Shown here: one piece after another, positions 56,196 to 64,000 of the stretch
Layout of the letters: the number at the start of each line of letters is the position of its first letter
Numbering within the stretch: the first letter of the stretch is position 1
Source: Papilionanthe hookeriana x Papilionanthe teres
Lineage: Eukaryota > Streptophyta > Magnoliopsida > Asparagales > Orchidaceae
NCBI GenBank assembly: GCA_022702705.1
Contig: CM040428.1
Coordinates: forward strand, 94,174,287 to 94,238,286
DNA length: 64,000 nt
Direction of reading: 5' to 3'
Notes under the pieces: model-generated
What the model was told of the DNA's origin: nothing
What the model saw: only the letters and a program-made list of their open reading frames with translations
Databases searched by the model: none
Program-made: the position numbers and the translations under genes

Positions 56196-56620
56196 GGAAT
56201 GATGTGATCGAAGATGGAGATAGGGTCGAGAGTGTAGTGAATGGAGAGGGGGGAGAGAGGGGGAGAGTGATTGAAATAGAGAGAGTGGGAGGATAAGTGG
56301 GATGGAGAGAGGGGAAAGAAAGAATGAGGGAGAGTGAGAGAGATATAGAAAGAAACAAAGTTAGAGAGAAGAGGGGAAAGAAAGAATGAGGGAGAGTGAG
56401 AGAGAGATATAGAAAGAAAAAAAGAGAGAGAGAGGGATGATATTGATCAAGATGGAGATAGGGAGCAAGAGTGTAGTGAATGGAGAGGGAGAGAGGGGGA
56501 GAGAGATTGAGATAGAGTGGGATGATAAGTGGGATGGATAGGAGGGAAAGAATGAGGGAGAGTGAGAGAGATATGAAGAAAGAAAAGTTAGAGAAGAGGG
56601 GTAAAAAGAAAGAAATAGAG
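56196..56620 (+). repeat. 238-bp tandem pair with nested 62-bp duplication
   Basis: GGAATGATGTGATCGAAGAT (about 56197) and GGGATGATATTGATCAAGAT (about 56434) begin the units. GATGGAGATAGGG is at 56213 and 56451. Inside unit 1, GGGGAAAGAAAGAATGAGGG occurs at 56311 and 56373 (62 bp apart). Unit 2 has a single copy near 56533, so the 62-bp duplication is younger or was lost there. Confidence 0.85.
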
Positions 56621-57124
56621 AGAGTAAGGGGAGAGCATGAGTGGTAAAAGAAGAGATAGAGAGACGGCGCGATGCTATAGTGAAATAGAGAGCAAGTGAG
56701 AGAAGAGAGAGCAAAAAGAGAGAAGAGTGATAGGGGAAAGGGGGAAAGGGAGAACGAGAGGGAAAGAGGGAGAGATTGAGATAGGGAGAGAGAGTAAGAG
56801 GATGAGTTTGAAGGAGAAACTGAGAGGGGAAGATGGAGAGGGAGTGAGGAAGAGAGAGGGAGAGGGAATGAGATAGAGAACGTGGAAGGGAGGGTAGTGG
56901 AGGGAGAGAATGAGAGAGAAGGTATGAGAGAGAGGGAGAGAGAAAGGGAGAGGGAAAGCGTGAAATAAATAGAGAAAAGAGCAAGTGAGAGAAAAGAGAG
57001 CAAGAGAGATGGAATGAGAGAGAGTGATAAAAAAAAGAGAGATAGGGGTGAACAAGTGAGTGTAAGAGGAGAGAGAGGGAGAAAGAGAGGAAGGGTTGGA
57101 TTGAGAAACGGAGGTATCAAGGAG

Positions 57125-57200
57125 GAAAGAGAGATGTATGGGAGAAAATAATAAATAATGAGATTGATATGAGGAGAGAGAGCAAGATGTTAGAGCAATT
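57125..57200 (+). repeat. Box B, forward
   Basis: AGAGATGTATGGGAGAAAAT, AATAAATAATGAGATTGATA and GCAAGATGTTAGAGCAATTG. Confidence 0.85.
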
Positions 57201-57357
57201 GAGAGATAGTGTGATAGATAGTGGGGGAGAAAGAGTGAGTAAAGAGCGAGAGATAGAAAAAAGAGCAAGAGAGGCGAGAGTAGCAAGAGTGAGCATACAA
57301 ATAACAAGAGAGATGAAATAGAGAGTGAGAGAGAGACATCAAGAGAGCGAGTTAAGA

Positions 57358-57715
57358 ATAGGGATTGAAGAGTGAGTGAAGGGGGAGACGGGGGAGAGAG
57401 GGTAAGGAAAAAATTGAGAGAGAAGAGACTCGATGAGTTTAGAGAAACGAAGTTAGTGAGTGAGAGAGGTAGAATGTTAGGAGAGATATTGAGAAAAATA
57501 TGGAGAGAGAGAGGGAGAGAGAAAATTCATAGCGAAAAGATTGAATTAATGGAAGAGGAAAGAGTGAGGTAGGAAGCGGAAGAGAGTGAGAGATGATTGG
57601 AGAGAAAGTGTGGGTAAAGAGAGAGTGATAAAAAGGAAAGCGAGAGTGTGTCGAAACGAGAAGAGACGATAGAGAAAAAAAGAGATAGATGTAAATAGAG
57701 AAAGAGTGAGAGAGG
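57358..57715 (+). repeat. Boxes C and D, forward
   Basis: GGGATTGAAGAGTGAGTG, GGGTAAGGAAAAAATTGAG, GAGACTCGATGAGTTTAG, TTGAATTAATGGAAGAGG and GAGATGATTGGAGAGAAAG. Confidence 0.83.
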
Positions 57716-58631
57716 GAGTGAGAAGATAGAGAATGATGGAGGGAGTGAGAGATATGGAAGAAAGTGGGAGTGAGAGAGGAAGAGAGAATGAAGGAAAATA
57801 TGGAGAGAAAATAGTGATAGAGATGGAGACGGGAGAGTACGAGGTGGGAGAAGGGGGATGAATTGGAAGGAAGTGAGAGGGAGAAGGGAGTGTGTGTGAG
57901 AAAGAAAGAGAGAAAGTGAGGAGGAGAGAGGTAGGGAAAGAATGAAAGGAGTAGGGGAGTGGGAGAGAATGATTGAGAAGAGAGAGAAAGACAAGCACGA
58001 TTAAAGAAGAATGAGCGACGGTGAACTTAGAGCGAAAGAGAGAAATGAGGGAATATGTCTGAGAGTGAAACTGAAGAGATAGGAAAGTAAAAGAGAAAGG
58101 GAGAGTGTGAGAGAGAAATGGAGAGGAGAGAGGCGAGGAAGTGAGAGCATGAGACAGGATGATACAGTGAGTAGGAGAAACGAAGGGATGAAGGGAGTGA
58201 AAGAGGGAGGGAGATCGAAAGTGAAGTGATGAGGTTAAATTAGATGTGAAAGAGAGAGGAAGAGAGGATGAGAGGGATGAAAAGTGGTGGAACATTGGGT
58301 GAGAGAGAGAAGGAAAGTGTGAGTAAGAAAGAGAGATAGGAGGTATTGATAGGGTTTAAAGAGAGAGCAGGAAGAGAGGGTGGAAGGGACAGTGAGAAAG
58401 AGGGCGGGGAATATCGAAGCAGAGTAAGTGAGTGAGGGGTAAGCGTGAAGGGAGAATAAAGAGATTGTTGAGAGAGACGAGGGGAGACATAGATGGATAA
58501 TGGGAGGGAGAGGGACGGAGGAAGAGAAGAGATAAAATGAGGAGGGATAGAAGCGAGAGAGAGAGGAGAGAGGAAGTGGGTAATGGAGTAACATAATGTA
58601 AGAGATAGAGTATAAGATATAAAAAGAGAAT

Positions 58632-58637
<6 letters not shown>

Positions 58638-58662
<25 letters not shown>
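58638..58662 (+). repeat. (GA)n microsatellite, about 12 units
   Basis: A perfect GA run within the segment collinear with 32160, where only short GA runs are seen. Confidence 0.85.
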
Positions 58663-58807
58663 TTGAAAGAATATAATAGAGAAAGTGATAAAAAGAGAGA
58701 GAAAAAATAAATTGGTAACAAAAAGTTAGATAGAGAGTGAGAAATGGAGCTAGCGGGGGTGAGCCGAGAGAGAGATTGAGAGAGAGTGAGTGTGTGTAAG
58801 TGTGTGT

Positions 58808-58860
58808 GAGATGGAGAGAGAGAAGAGTGTGCTGCATGAGGGAGACCTAGGGAGTAAGAG
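58808..58860 (+). repeat. Box A, forward
   Basis: GAGATGGAGAGAGAGAAGAG, TGTGCTGCATGAGGGAGACC and TAGGGAGTAAGAG. It is the closest relative of 32320-32367. Confidence 0.82.
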
Positions 58861-59249
58861 TGAAAGTGAAGGCTGAAGAAAAGTGGTGGAATAGAGTTTA
58901 AGAAAAAGGGTGCAAGTAATAATGATAGATGGAGTAAGAGAGAGAGGGTTTGGGAGGGAGGGAGTGAGGCAGAGAGAGGGAGAGAAAAATGGGGGGAGAG
59001 AGAGACAACAAGATAAAAATAAAGAGAGAAGAAAGTTAAGAAGTAAGAAAGAGAGTGAAATTAAAGAGAGGGAGCCAGGAAAGAGAGAGAGATAAAAAGA
59101 AATGGAGTAAGAGTAGAGTACGAGGTAAGCAAGGGAGTAGAGAGCGAAATAAGGAGAGGAGTGGAAGTAATAAACAAGAAAAGAGAAGAGGGGTGAGAAA
59201 TAGAAGAGATGGAGATTGAGGGAAGGTAGAGAGATAGAGTGATGAACAT

Positions 59250-59313
59250 AAAGATAGAAAAGAGAGCAAGAGAGATACAAAGTAAAGATAGAAAAGAGAG
59301 CAAGAGAGAGCAA
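59250..59313 (+). repeat. 34-bp tandem pair
   Basis: AAAGATAGAAAAGAGAGCAA occurs at 59250 and 59284, each followed by GAGAGA. The paralogue near 32750 is single. Confidence 0.88.
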
Positions 59314-59334
59314 TTGAGCGAGAGAAAGAATCAA

Positions 59335-59400
59335 AAGAGAAGAAAGTGAGAGACATAGTAAGAAATGGAGAAAGTGATAAATAGAGATAGAAGGCAATAG
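59335..59400 (+). repeat. Box H, forward, abutting switch 8
   Basis: AAAGTGAGAGACATAGTAAG, AAATGGAG and GAGATAGAAGGCAATAG. It is the homologue of 32790-32870. Confidence 0.82.
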
Positions 59401-59409
59401 AAAAGAGAA

Positions 59410-59440
59410 GCGAAAATCTCTTATGGCACGCAGCCCCTCC
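59410..59440. other. Strand switch 8 (purine to pyrimidine), homologous to switch 4
   Basis: AGAAGCGAAAATCTCTTATG then GCACGCAGCCCCTCC. The break is 24 bases after GGCAA of box H. About a dozen mixed bases (ATGGCACGCAG, 59423-59433) follow the break and are absent at switch 4. Both flanks match switch 4. Confidence 0.88.
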
Positions 59441-60141
59441 TTTTCACTCCTCTCCTTCCCACCCTGCTCGCCCTCGCTCCTATCTAACCTCTCTCTGTCT
59501 CTCTCCTCTTGCACTCACTCATTCACTCTCCCTCTCTCCCTTGCATTTTGACTATCGCTCTCACTCATTCCAGTTTGTCTCACCCTCTCTCCGATCCCTC
59601 TCTCTCACTTTTCAATCTCTATCTTCCCTCCCTCTCTTGCTCTCTCTCTCACTCTCTATTTCGCCCTCTTTATTTTTCTTACTCTCTTTGTCTATCTCTC
59701 TTTCTTGATCTTCTTCTATCATCTATCTTCTCTCTTTCTGCCTCTCTATCTAACTCACTCTCTCTCGCTCTCCCTCCCTCACACACCTCTCTCTTAGTTT
59801 CTCTCACAGCTTATACTCTCGCTCTTATCCGTCTCTTTATTTCTTATTTTCTTTCATAGATCCCTATATCCTCCTCCATCCCTCCCCCTTTCAATCCCAA
59901 CTTCCCTCTCTTTATCGTATTCCACACTCTCCCCATCCTTTAGCTCCCACTCCTTCACATATCCCGACCTCTCTCTCACTACTCTCCACTAGCTACCATT
60001 CTCACTTTCTTACGTTCTCTGTGCCTTCTTGATATTTCGTTTTTCAGGCTTCTCTCTTGCACCAACTCTCTCTCTTCCCTTTCTTTACTCGTATTTCTTC
60101 CTACGCTCTCTCCTCTCCTCCCTCACACACTCTCTCGATAG

Positions 60142-60212
60142 GCTCTCGCGCCTTGCTCTCTCCCTCACTCATCCATCTCATTATTTCTTATTTTCTCTCA
60201 TCTCTCTTTCCT
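60142..60212 (-). repeat. Box B, reverse orientation
   Basis: CTCTCGCGCCTTGCTCTCTC, CTCACTCATCCATCTCATTA and TTTCTTATTTTCTCTCATC. CGCG stands where the paralogue at 33582 has CACA, a CpG-versus-CpA contrast. Confidence 0.85.
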
Positions 60213-61939
60213 GCTGCGATCCCTCCCTCTTTCCTCCCTCCTTCCTGTTTTCTCTTACTCTCTCCCTATCTCTCCTCTCTCTATATCCTCTTGTACTCAC
60301 TCATTCACACGCCCTCTCCTCCTTCTCATTTTCCATTGCTCTCTCATCCCTCTCTCTTGATCCCTCTTCTCCCTTTACTCTCACTTTTCTCTATTTCTCT
60401 CTCTCCCTTTCTCTCTCTGTCTCATTCTTTCACTCTTATTTTGTCCCACCGCTACCCTCCTCTCACTCTCTCTATCTCGATATCTCTCCCTCTCGCTTTC
60501 TCTCTTCTCATCTCCTCTCTCCATTCTCTCCTTCTCTCCTTCTCACTCATTCTTTTAGTCTCCCTTACTATCTGAATCTTGCTCACATTTTTTTGCACTC
60601 TTTTCCTCTCTCACTTCCTATCTCTCTCTCTCCCTCTCTCACTTCCTTGCTCTCTTCAATCTCTCTCCTTCTCCCTCCCCCATTTCCCCTTCCTCGCTCT
60701 CTCCTTACTCATGCCATCTATTACTCTCTTTCTCACTCATCCTTTCTTACTCTTATCTCTCACATTTATTATGTTTCTCTTTCTCGCTCTCTTTTGATAT
60801 CTTTATCTCTCTTTGCTTATCTTCCCGTATCTATCACTTCACTCTCTCTCTCCTTCCTCTCATTCTCTCTCTTCTCTCACGCCCCCTTTTCCTTATCATT
60901 ATTTATTACTTTCTCTCCTTCCCTCCCTCTTTCTCCCCCTCCTTCCTTATTTTGCTCGTTTTTTCTCTCTAGCTCCCTCTCACTTTCCCTCTCTTTCCTC
61001 TCTCTTACCAATAAGTTTTTACTTGCTCTTTCGTCTTATATCCACCTCTCCTCTCTCTCCCTTCCTATCATTGTCTCTCTATTCTCTCTCTCTCACCCCC
61101 TCTTCTTTGTCATTATTTAATATTTTTTTCCTTTTTATCTCTCTCTCTCCCTCTCTTTCGTCACTCTGCATTCTTTCTCTGTTTCTCTCTTGCTTTTTCT
61201 CTCTCTCCATTCGTCTCTCCCTTACTCTCTTTAATATGTCTCTTAGACTTGCCCACTCCCTCACCTTCTCTCTTTTCTACATGTTAATCTCTCGCTTTCT
61301 CTCTCCTTTTATCTCTCTCACCTTGCCTCCCTAACTCTCTTGCTCCTTTCTCTACTCTCTCTCTCTTTAGCTTCTTGTCCTCCCTACTCCTCCTCCTTTA
61401 CTTTATCTCTCCATACTCTTTATCCTCCCTTCACTTTATCCTGTCTCGCTCGCCTCTTTATTCACATCGACTCTCTCTTTTCTGCCTCTCTTCATATATA
61501 CCCCCTCTCTTTATCTATTTCTCTCACTTCCCTCCTTCTTCACTCTCTCTAACACTCTCTCCAACCACCTGTTTCCTGGCCAACTCTCTTTTCTCGATCT
61601 CCCTCTCATTATCTCTCTCATTCTCTTTATTCTCCCTCCCTGCGAAATGTACCCTTAGCTCTTTCTCTATCTTGACTCATTTTACTTCTTTCCATATCTC
61701 TCTAACTCTCACTTCCTCCTTCATATCCTCACTCTCTTTCACTTCACATCCCCCTCTTTCTTCCACTAAATCTCATTTTATACCTCCTCTCATCCTCTCT
61801 CTTACTCTCCCTCCCTCTATCTCTCTCTTCCTCTCTCTATATATCCTCTAACACTTCCTTTCCCTCTCCCCCCAACATCTCTCTCCCCGATGTCTCTTAT
61901 CTCTCGCACCTCTCACTCTCTACCTTACTCTCACTATCT

Positions 61940-62000
61940 CTCACTCTCTAATTCCACCTTCATTATTGCATCGTTTCTTGATCGATCTCTATTAATGTCG
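61940..62000 (-). repeat. Box G, reverse orientation
   Basis: CTCTAATTCCACCTTCATTA, TTGCATCGTTTCTTGATCG and ATTAATG. It is the homologue of 35464-35530 (TTGCATTGTT there, TTGCATCGTT here). Confidence 0.8.
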
Positions 62001-62892
62001 CTTCATATTTCTCTTCTCTCTCATTACTCAAATATTTTTTCTCCTTCTAACTCCTTTCTTGCTCCCTCCCGCTACCCTGTCTTCCTCTCTCTTTCATTCC
62101 CTCTCTCTTCTCATGTTTTGCACTTCATCTCTCTCGAATTATTTCTTACTCTCATACATTCTCTCATCTCCTCTTTCCTCTCACTCTCTCTCACTGCCTT
62201 TCTCGCTCTCCTCCCTTTTTTTGTCTCTCTCTGTCACATTCTCTCTCGTCCCTGCTCTAACTAAGTTTTTTATTATTTTACTCTTCTCTCCACATCTCTA
62301 CACTTGTGCTCTATCTCCCCCTTGTTATTTCACTCCACCTCCTCTCCCTCCCTAGCCTCTCTCCCTCATCACCAGAAGCCTTCTCTCAGTACTTCCCTTT
62401 TTTCTCTATTTCTCTCCCTTGCACTCCACTGGATTTCCACCACACCCCTTTCTTGACCTCATATCTTCTCTTACTTTCTCTCTCTCTCAACCTCTTTAGC
62501 TCCCTTTCTTGCTCTTCCCCACTCTCTCTCTTTTCTCCTCCATTTCTTATTACTATTTTTTTCTTTATCTACTCTTTCTTGCTCTTATCTCTTTCATGCT
62601 CTTTCTACATACCTCGCCCTCATCTCTTGTCTCCTTTATTTCTCATAATTGTGAAATTCTCCCTCTCTCTTCCTTCCCTACTCCTCTTTCACACTTCCCT
62701 CCCTCCCCCTTTCTTTACTTTAAATACATCTCTTCCTCTCTCTTGTTCACTCTCGCACACTTTCTCGCACACTCTCTCCCCTTCTGGTTCCCTCCCCTCT
62801 CGAATTTCACTCTTCTCTTCCTCTACTCTCCCTGCTCCCTCGCTCTCAAAATCTTTTTGCTCTCAATTTCTCTCTCTTTCCTCTCGGTCCCT

Positions 62893-62905
62893 CCCTCTCG
62901 GGGTG
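62893..62905. other. Strand switch 9 (pyrimidine to purine), partner of switch 5
   Basis: CCCTCCCTCTCGGGG then TGAGAGATTTGTGAG. The right flank matches 40562 onward (offset 22350). The left flank matches the sequence ending near 40370 (offset 22524). About 174 bp, essentially the left arm of the palindrome at switch 5, is therefore absent here. Confidence 0.88.
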
Positions 62906-64000
62906 AGAGATTTGTGAGATAGGGGAATGAGAAAGAAAGAGTGGGAAGAAGGATTGAAAGAGATGGATACGAAAGAGAGACGTATGAGAGAAAGTCGAGA
63001 AATAAAGGGATGGATTTGAGTATAGAGCAAGATGTGAGAGTAATTGAAGAGAGTGTGTGAGGGAATGAGAGTGAGAGAGAGAGAAAGAGTGGTAAAGAGA
63101 GAGAAGAGAGGGTGACAGATGAAAGAGCAAGAGAGAGAACAGAGGAAGTGCAAGAGAGAGTAAGCGAGGGAGTGAACTAAAAATAGAGCGATAGAGGGAG
63201 GGAGGGAGGGAGGGAGTGATAGGGATAGAAGGAAGTGTCGGAGGGTGAAAGGTAGAGAGAGTGAGACAGAAATATAGAGAGGAGAAACTAAACGAGAATA
63301 AAACAAAAGTTTGAAGTGAGAGGTGGAGAAAGGGATATGAAAGGAGGATATAGACAGAGATAGAGGGGAAGGGAGATAGAGAGACAGAAGGAGAGAGAGG
63401 GAGGAGGAGAAGAGGTGAGGCGATAGTTGGAGAGAAATAGTGAGTAAAGAGAGACGGGTGGGAGTGATAAAGAGAGCGAAGGGAGCGTGTGAGAGAAAGA
63501 TAGAGGGAGAAAGTAAAAGATAAAGAAATGTCATAATTCATAAAAAAGAAAAAAGAATGAGAGGGAGAGAGTGAGAAAGTGGGAAAGAGGGGGAGTGAGA
63601 GAGATTGAAGAGTGCGTGTGAGAGAGGAAGTTAGAGTGAGAGAGGAGAGAGTAAACGAGAGGGAGAGAGGGGATAGAGAATGTGATTTTGAGAGAGAGAG
63701 CGAGAGCTTCAATAAACTAGAAGAATGTGAGAGGGAGAGAGTGTATGTCTGAGAGAGAGAAAGAGAGAGCAGAAAGTGAGAAGGAAGTAAGGAAGATAAG
63801 ACATGGGAGAGAGGGAGAGAAAAATTAGGAGGTGAGAGAGAATAGAGAGAAACATAAGTTAGAGTGCGTGTGAGAGGGTGAACTTAGAGTGAGAAAGAGT
63901 GAAGGAGAGAGGGAGTAAGAGTGGGGGCGACAGAGAGAATGAGGGAGCAAGAAAGGGAGAGTGTGAGTGAGGGAATAGAGCGTGAGAGAGAGGAAGAGAT
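62900..64000 (+). repeat. Satellite block 10, purine on the given strand, cut by window end
   Basis: It begins with the B leader and box B (62981-63044: GACGTATGAGAGAAAGTCG, AGAAATAAAGGGATGGATTT and GCAAGATGTGAGAGTAATTG). It then follows 40.55-42.0 kb, with E-like AGAATGTGATTTTGAGAGAG at 63676. No gene is seen. Confidence 0.9.

Larger units (their letters stand above)
55103..59416 (+). repeat. Satellite block 8, purine on the given strand
   Basis: Forward boxes are H 56030, B 57125, C 57358, D 57544, E about 57840, F about 58345, A 58808 and H 59335, ending at switch 8. From 57410 onward it is collinear with 30775-32878. Nested tandem duplications lie at 56196-56620. No gene is seen. Confidence 0.92.
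59417..62899 (-). repeat. Satellite block 9, pyrimidine on the given strand
   Basis: A shortened copy of block 5: 59417-62200 matches 32.88-36.2 kb and 61.9-62.88 matches 39.3-40.37 kb. Reversed boxes are B about 59797-59865, B 60142-60212, H about 60705-60800 and G 61940-62000. The interval corresponding to about 36.2-39.3+ kb is missing, and with it the inverted D and the best reversed A. No gene is seen. Confidence 0.92.
57410..64000. repeat. Second copy of a macro-unit (30775-42000), including two strand switches
   Basis: C-D-E-F-A-H purine sequence, switch 8, pyrimidine block 9, switch 9 and the following purine sequence repeat the order of 30775-42000. The offset is about 26.55 kb through the first 3 kb of the pyrimidine block, then about 22.5 kb to its end and 22.35 kb beyond the switch. 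Because both inversion junctions are shared, the inversions predate the duplication. Confidence 0.83.

Noticed and set aside
8021..63044. CRISPR-like array (box B at several places)
   Set aside because: Box B copies are kilobases apart, in both orientations and degenerate. There are no regular spacers and no cas genes.
1..64000. Telomeric repeat or classic short satellites such as (AAGAG)n or (GAATG)n
   Set aside because: No TTAGGG-type runs are seen, and pentamer periodicity is not sustained. Only dinucleotide GA/CT runs of up to 44 bp occur.
1..64000. Pure assembly artefact or synthetic low-complexity sequence
   Set aside because: Collinear, differently diverged copies with shared private variants, CpG-type differences and a unique island look like real evolution. 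Individual junctions could still be misassembled.

Overview
No gene is supported anywhere in this 64-kb window. Apart from one insert of about 0.7 kb, it is a degenerate purine/pyrimidine satellite. One strand is almost all C/T, broken by single A or G bases, and its complement is almost all G/A. I see no intron-exon gene, rRNA, tRNA, CRISPR array, transposase or reverse transcriptase. Long open frames rich in Ser/Leu/Pro/Phe (pyrimidine strand) or Arg/Glu/Lys (purine strand) are expected from composition, because stop codons need purines on a pyrimidine strand and a T on a purine strand. The sequence suggests eukaryotic constitutive heterochromatin: pericentromeric, a sex-limited or B chromosome, or a large interstitial satellite block. 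Paralogous copies differ repeatedly as CG versus TG or CA, which fits a genome with CpG methylation. The species cannot be named from this sequence.

Layout. The purine strand changes sides nine times, giving ten blocks: pyrimidine on top 1-7935; purine 7936-23531; pyrimidine 23532-28063; purine 28064-32878, containing the non-satellite island 30049-30774; pyrimidine 32879-40550; purine 40551-53350; pyrimidine 53351-55097; purine 55103-59416; pyrimidine 59417-62899; purine 62900-64000. In the strand column, '+' means the purine strand is the given strand and '-' means it is the complement.

The satellite is not random. It is a higher-order repeat built from recognisable boxes, read on the purine strand: B (AT-rich, AGAAATAATGAGATGGAT core), C (GGGTAAGGCAGAAAT then GAGACT), D (CTGAATTAATGAAAGAGG ... 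GTGATAAACCATGAATAG), E (AATGAGATTTAGTGGGAG), F (GGGTTTAAAGAG), A (CTACATAAGGGAGACCTAG) and H (ACATAGTGAGAAAG ... GGCAAGAGTAAGGGAG). Box order is mostly kept inside a block and reverses with the skew, so the switches are real inversions and not local drifts in composition. Multi-kilobase paralogous segments can be followed by eye: 10.03-13.65 with 17.55-20.95 kb; 28.48-30.05 with 44.32-45.84; 42.78-44.0 with 11.3-12.4 and 18.7-19.7; and a macro-unit of about 26.5 kb in which 30.8-42.0 kb, with two strand switches, recurs at 57.4-64.0 kb. Many local tandem duplications of 35-680 bp lie on top of these.

The most unusual parts are (i) recurrent strand-switch breakpoints at fixed positions relative to boxes B and H, one of them also shared by the island boundary; (ii) a palindrome at the 40.55-kb switch whose left arm is missing from the paralogous switch at 62.9 kb; and (iii) the island, which has its own tandem units and three consecutive stem-loops spaced 40-41 bp, with a near-constant loop and different self-complementary stems. 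None of this demonstrates a functional system. Box coordinates are by eye and may be off by several bases.
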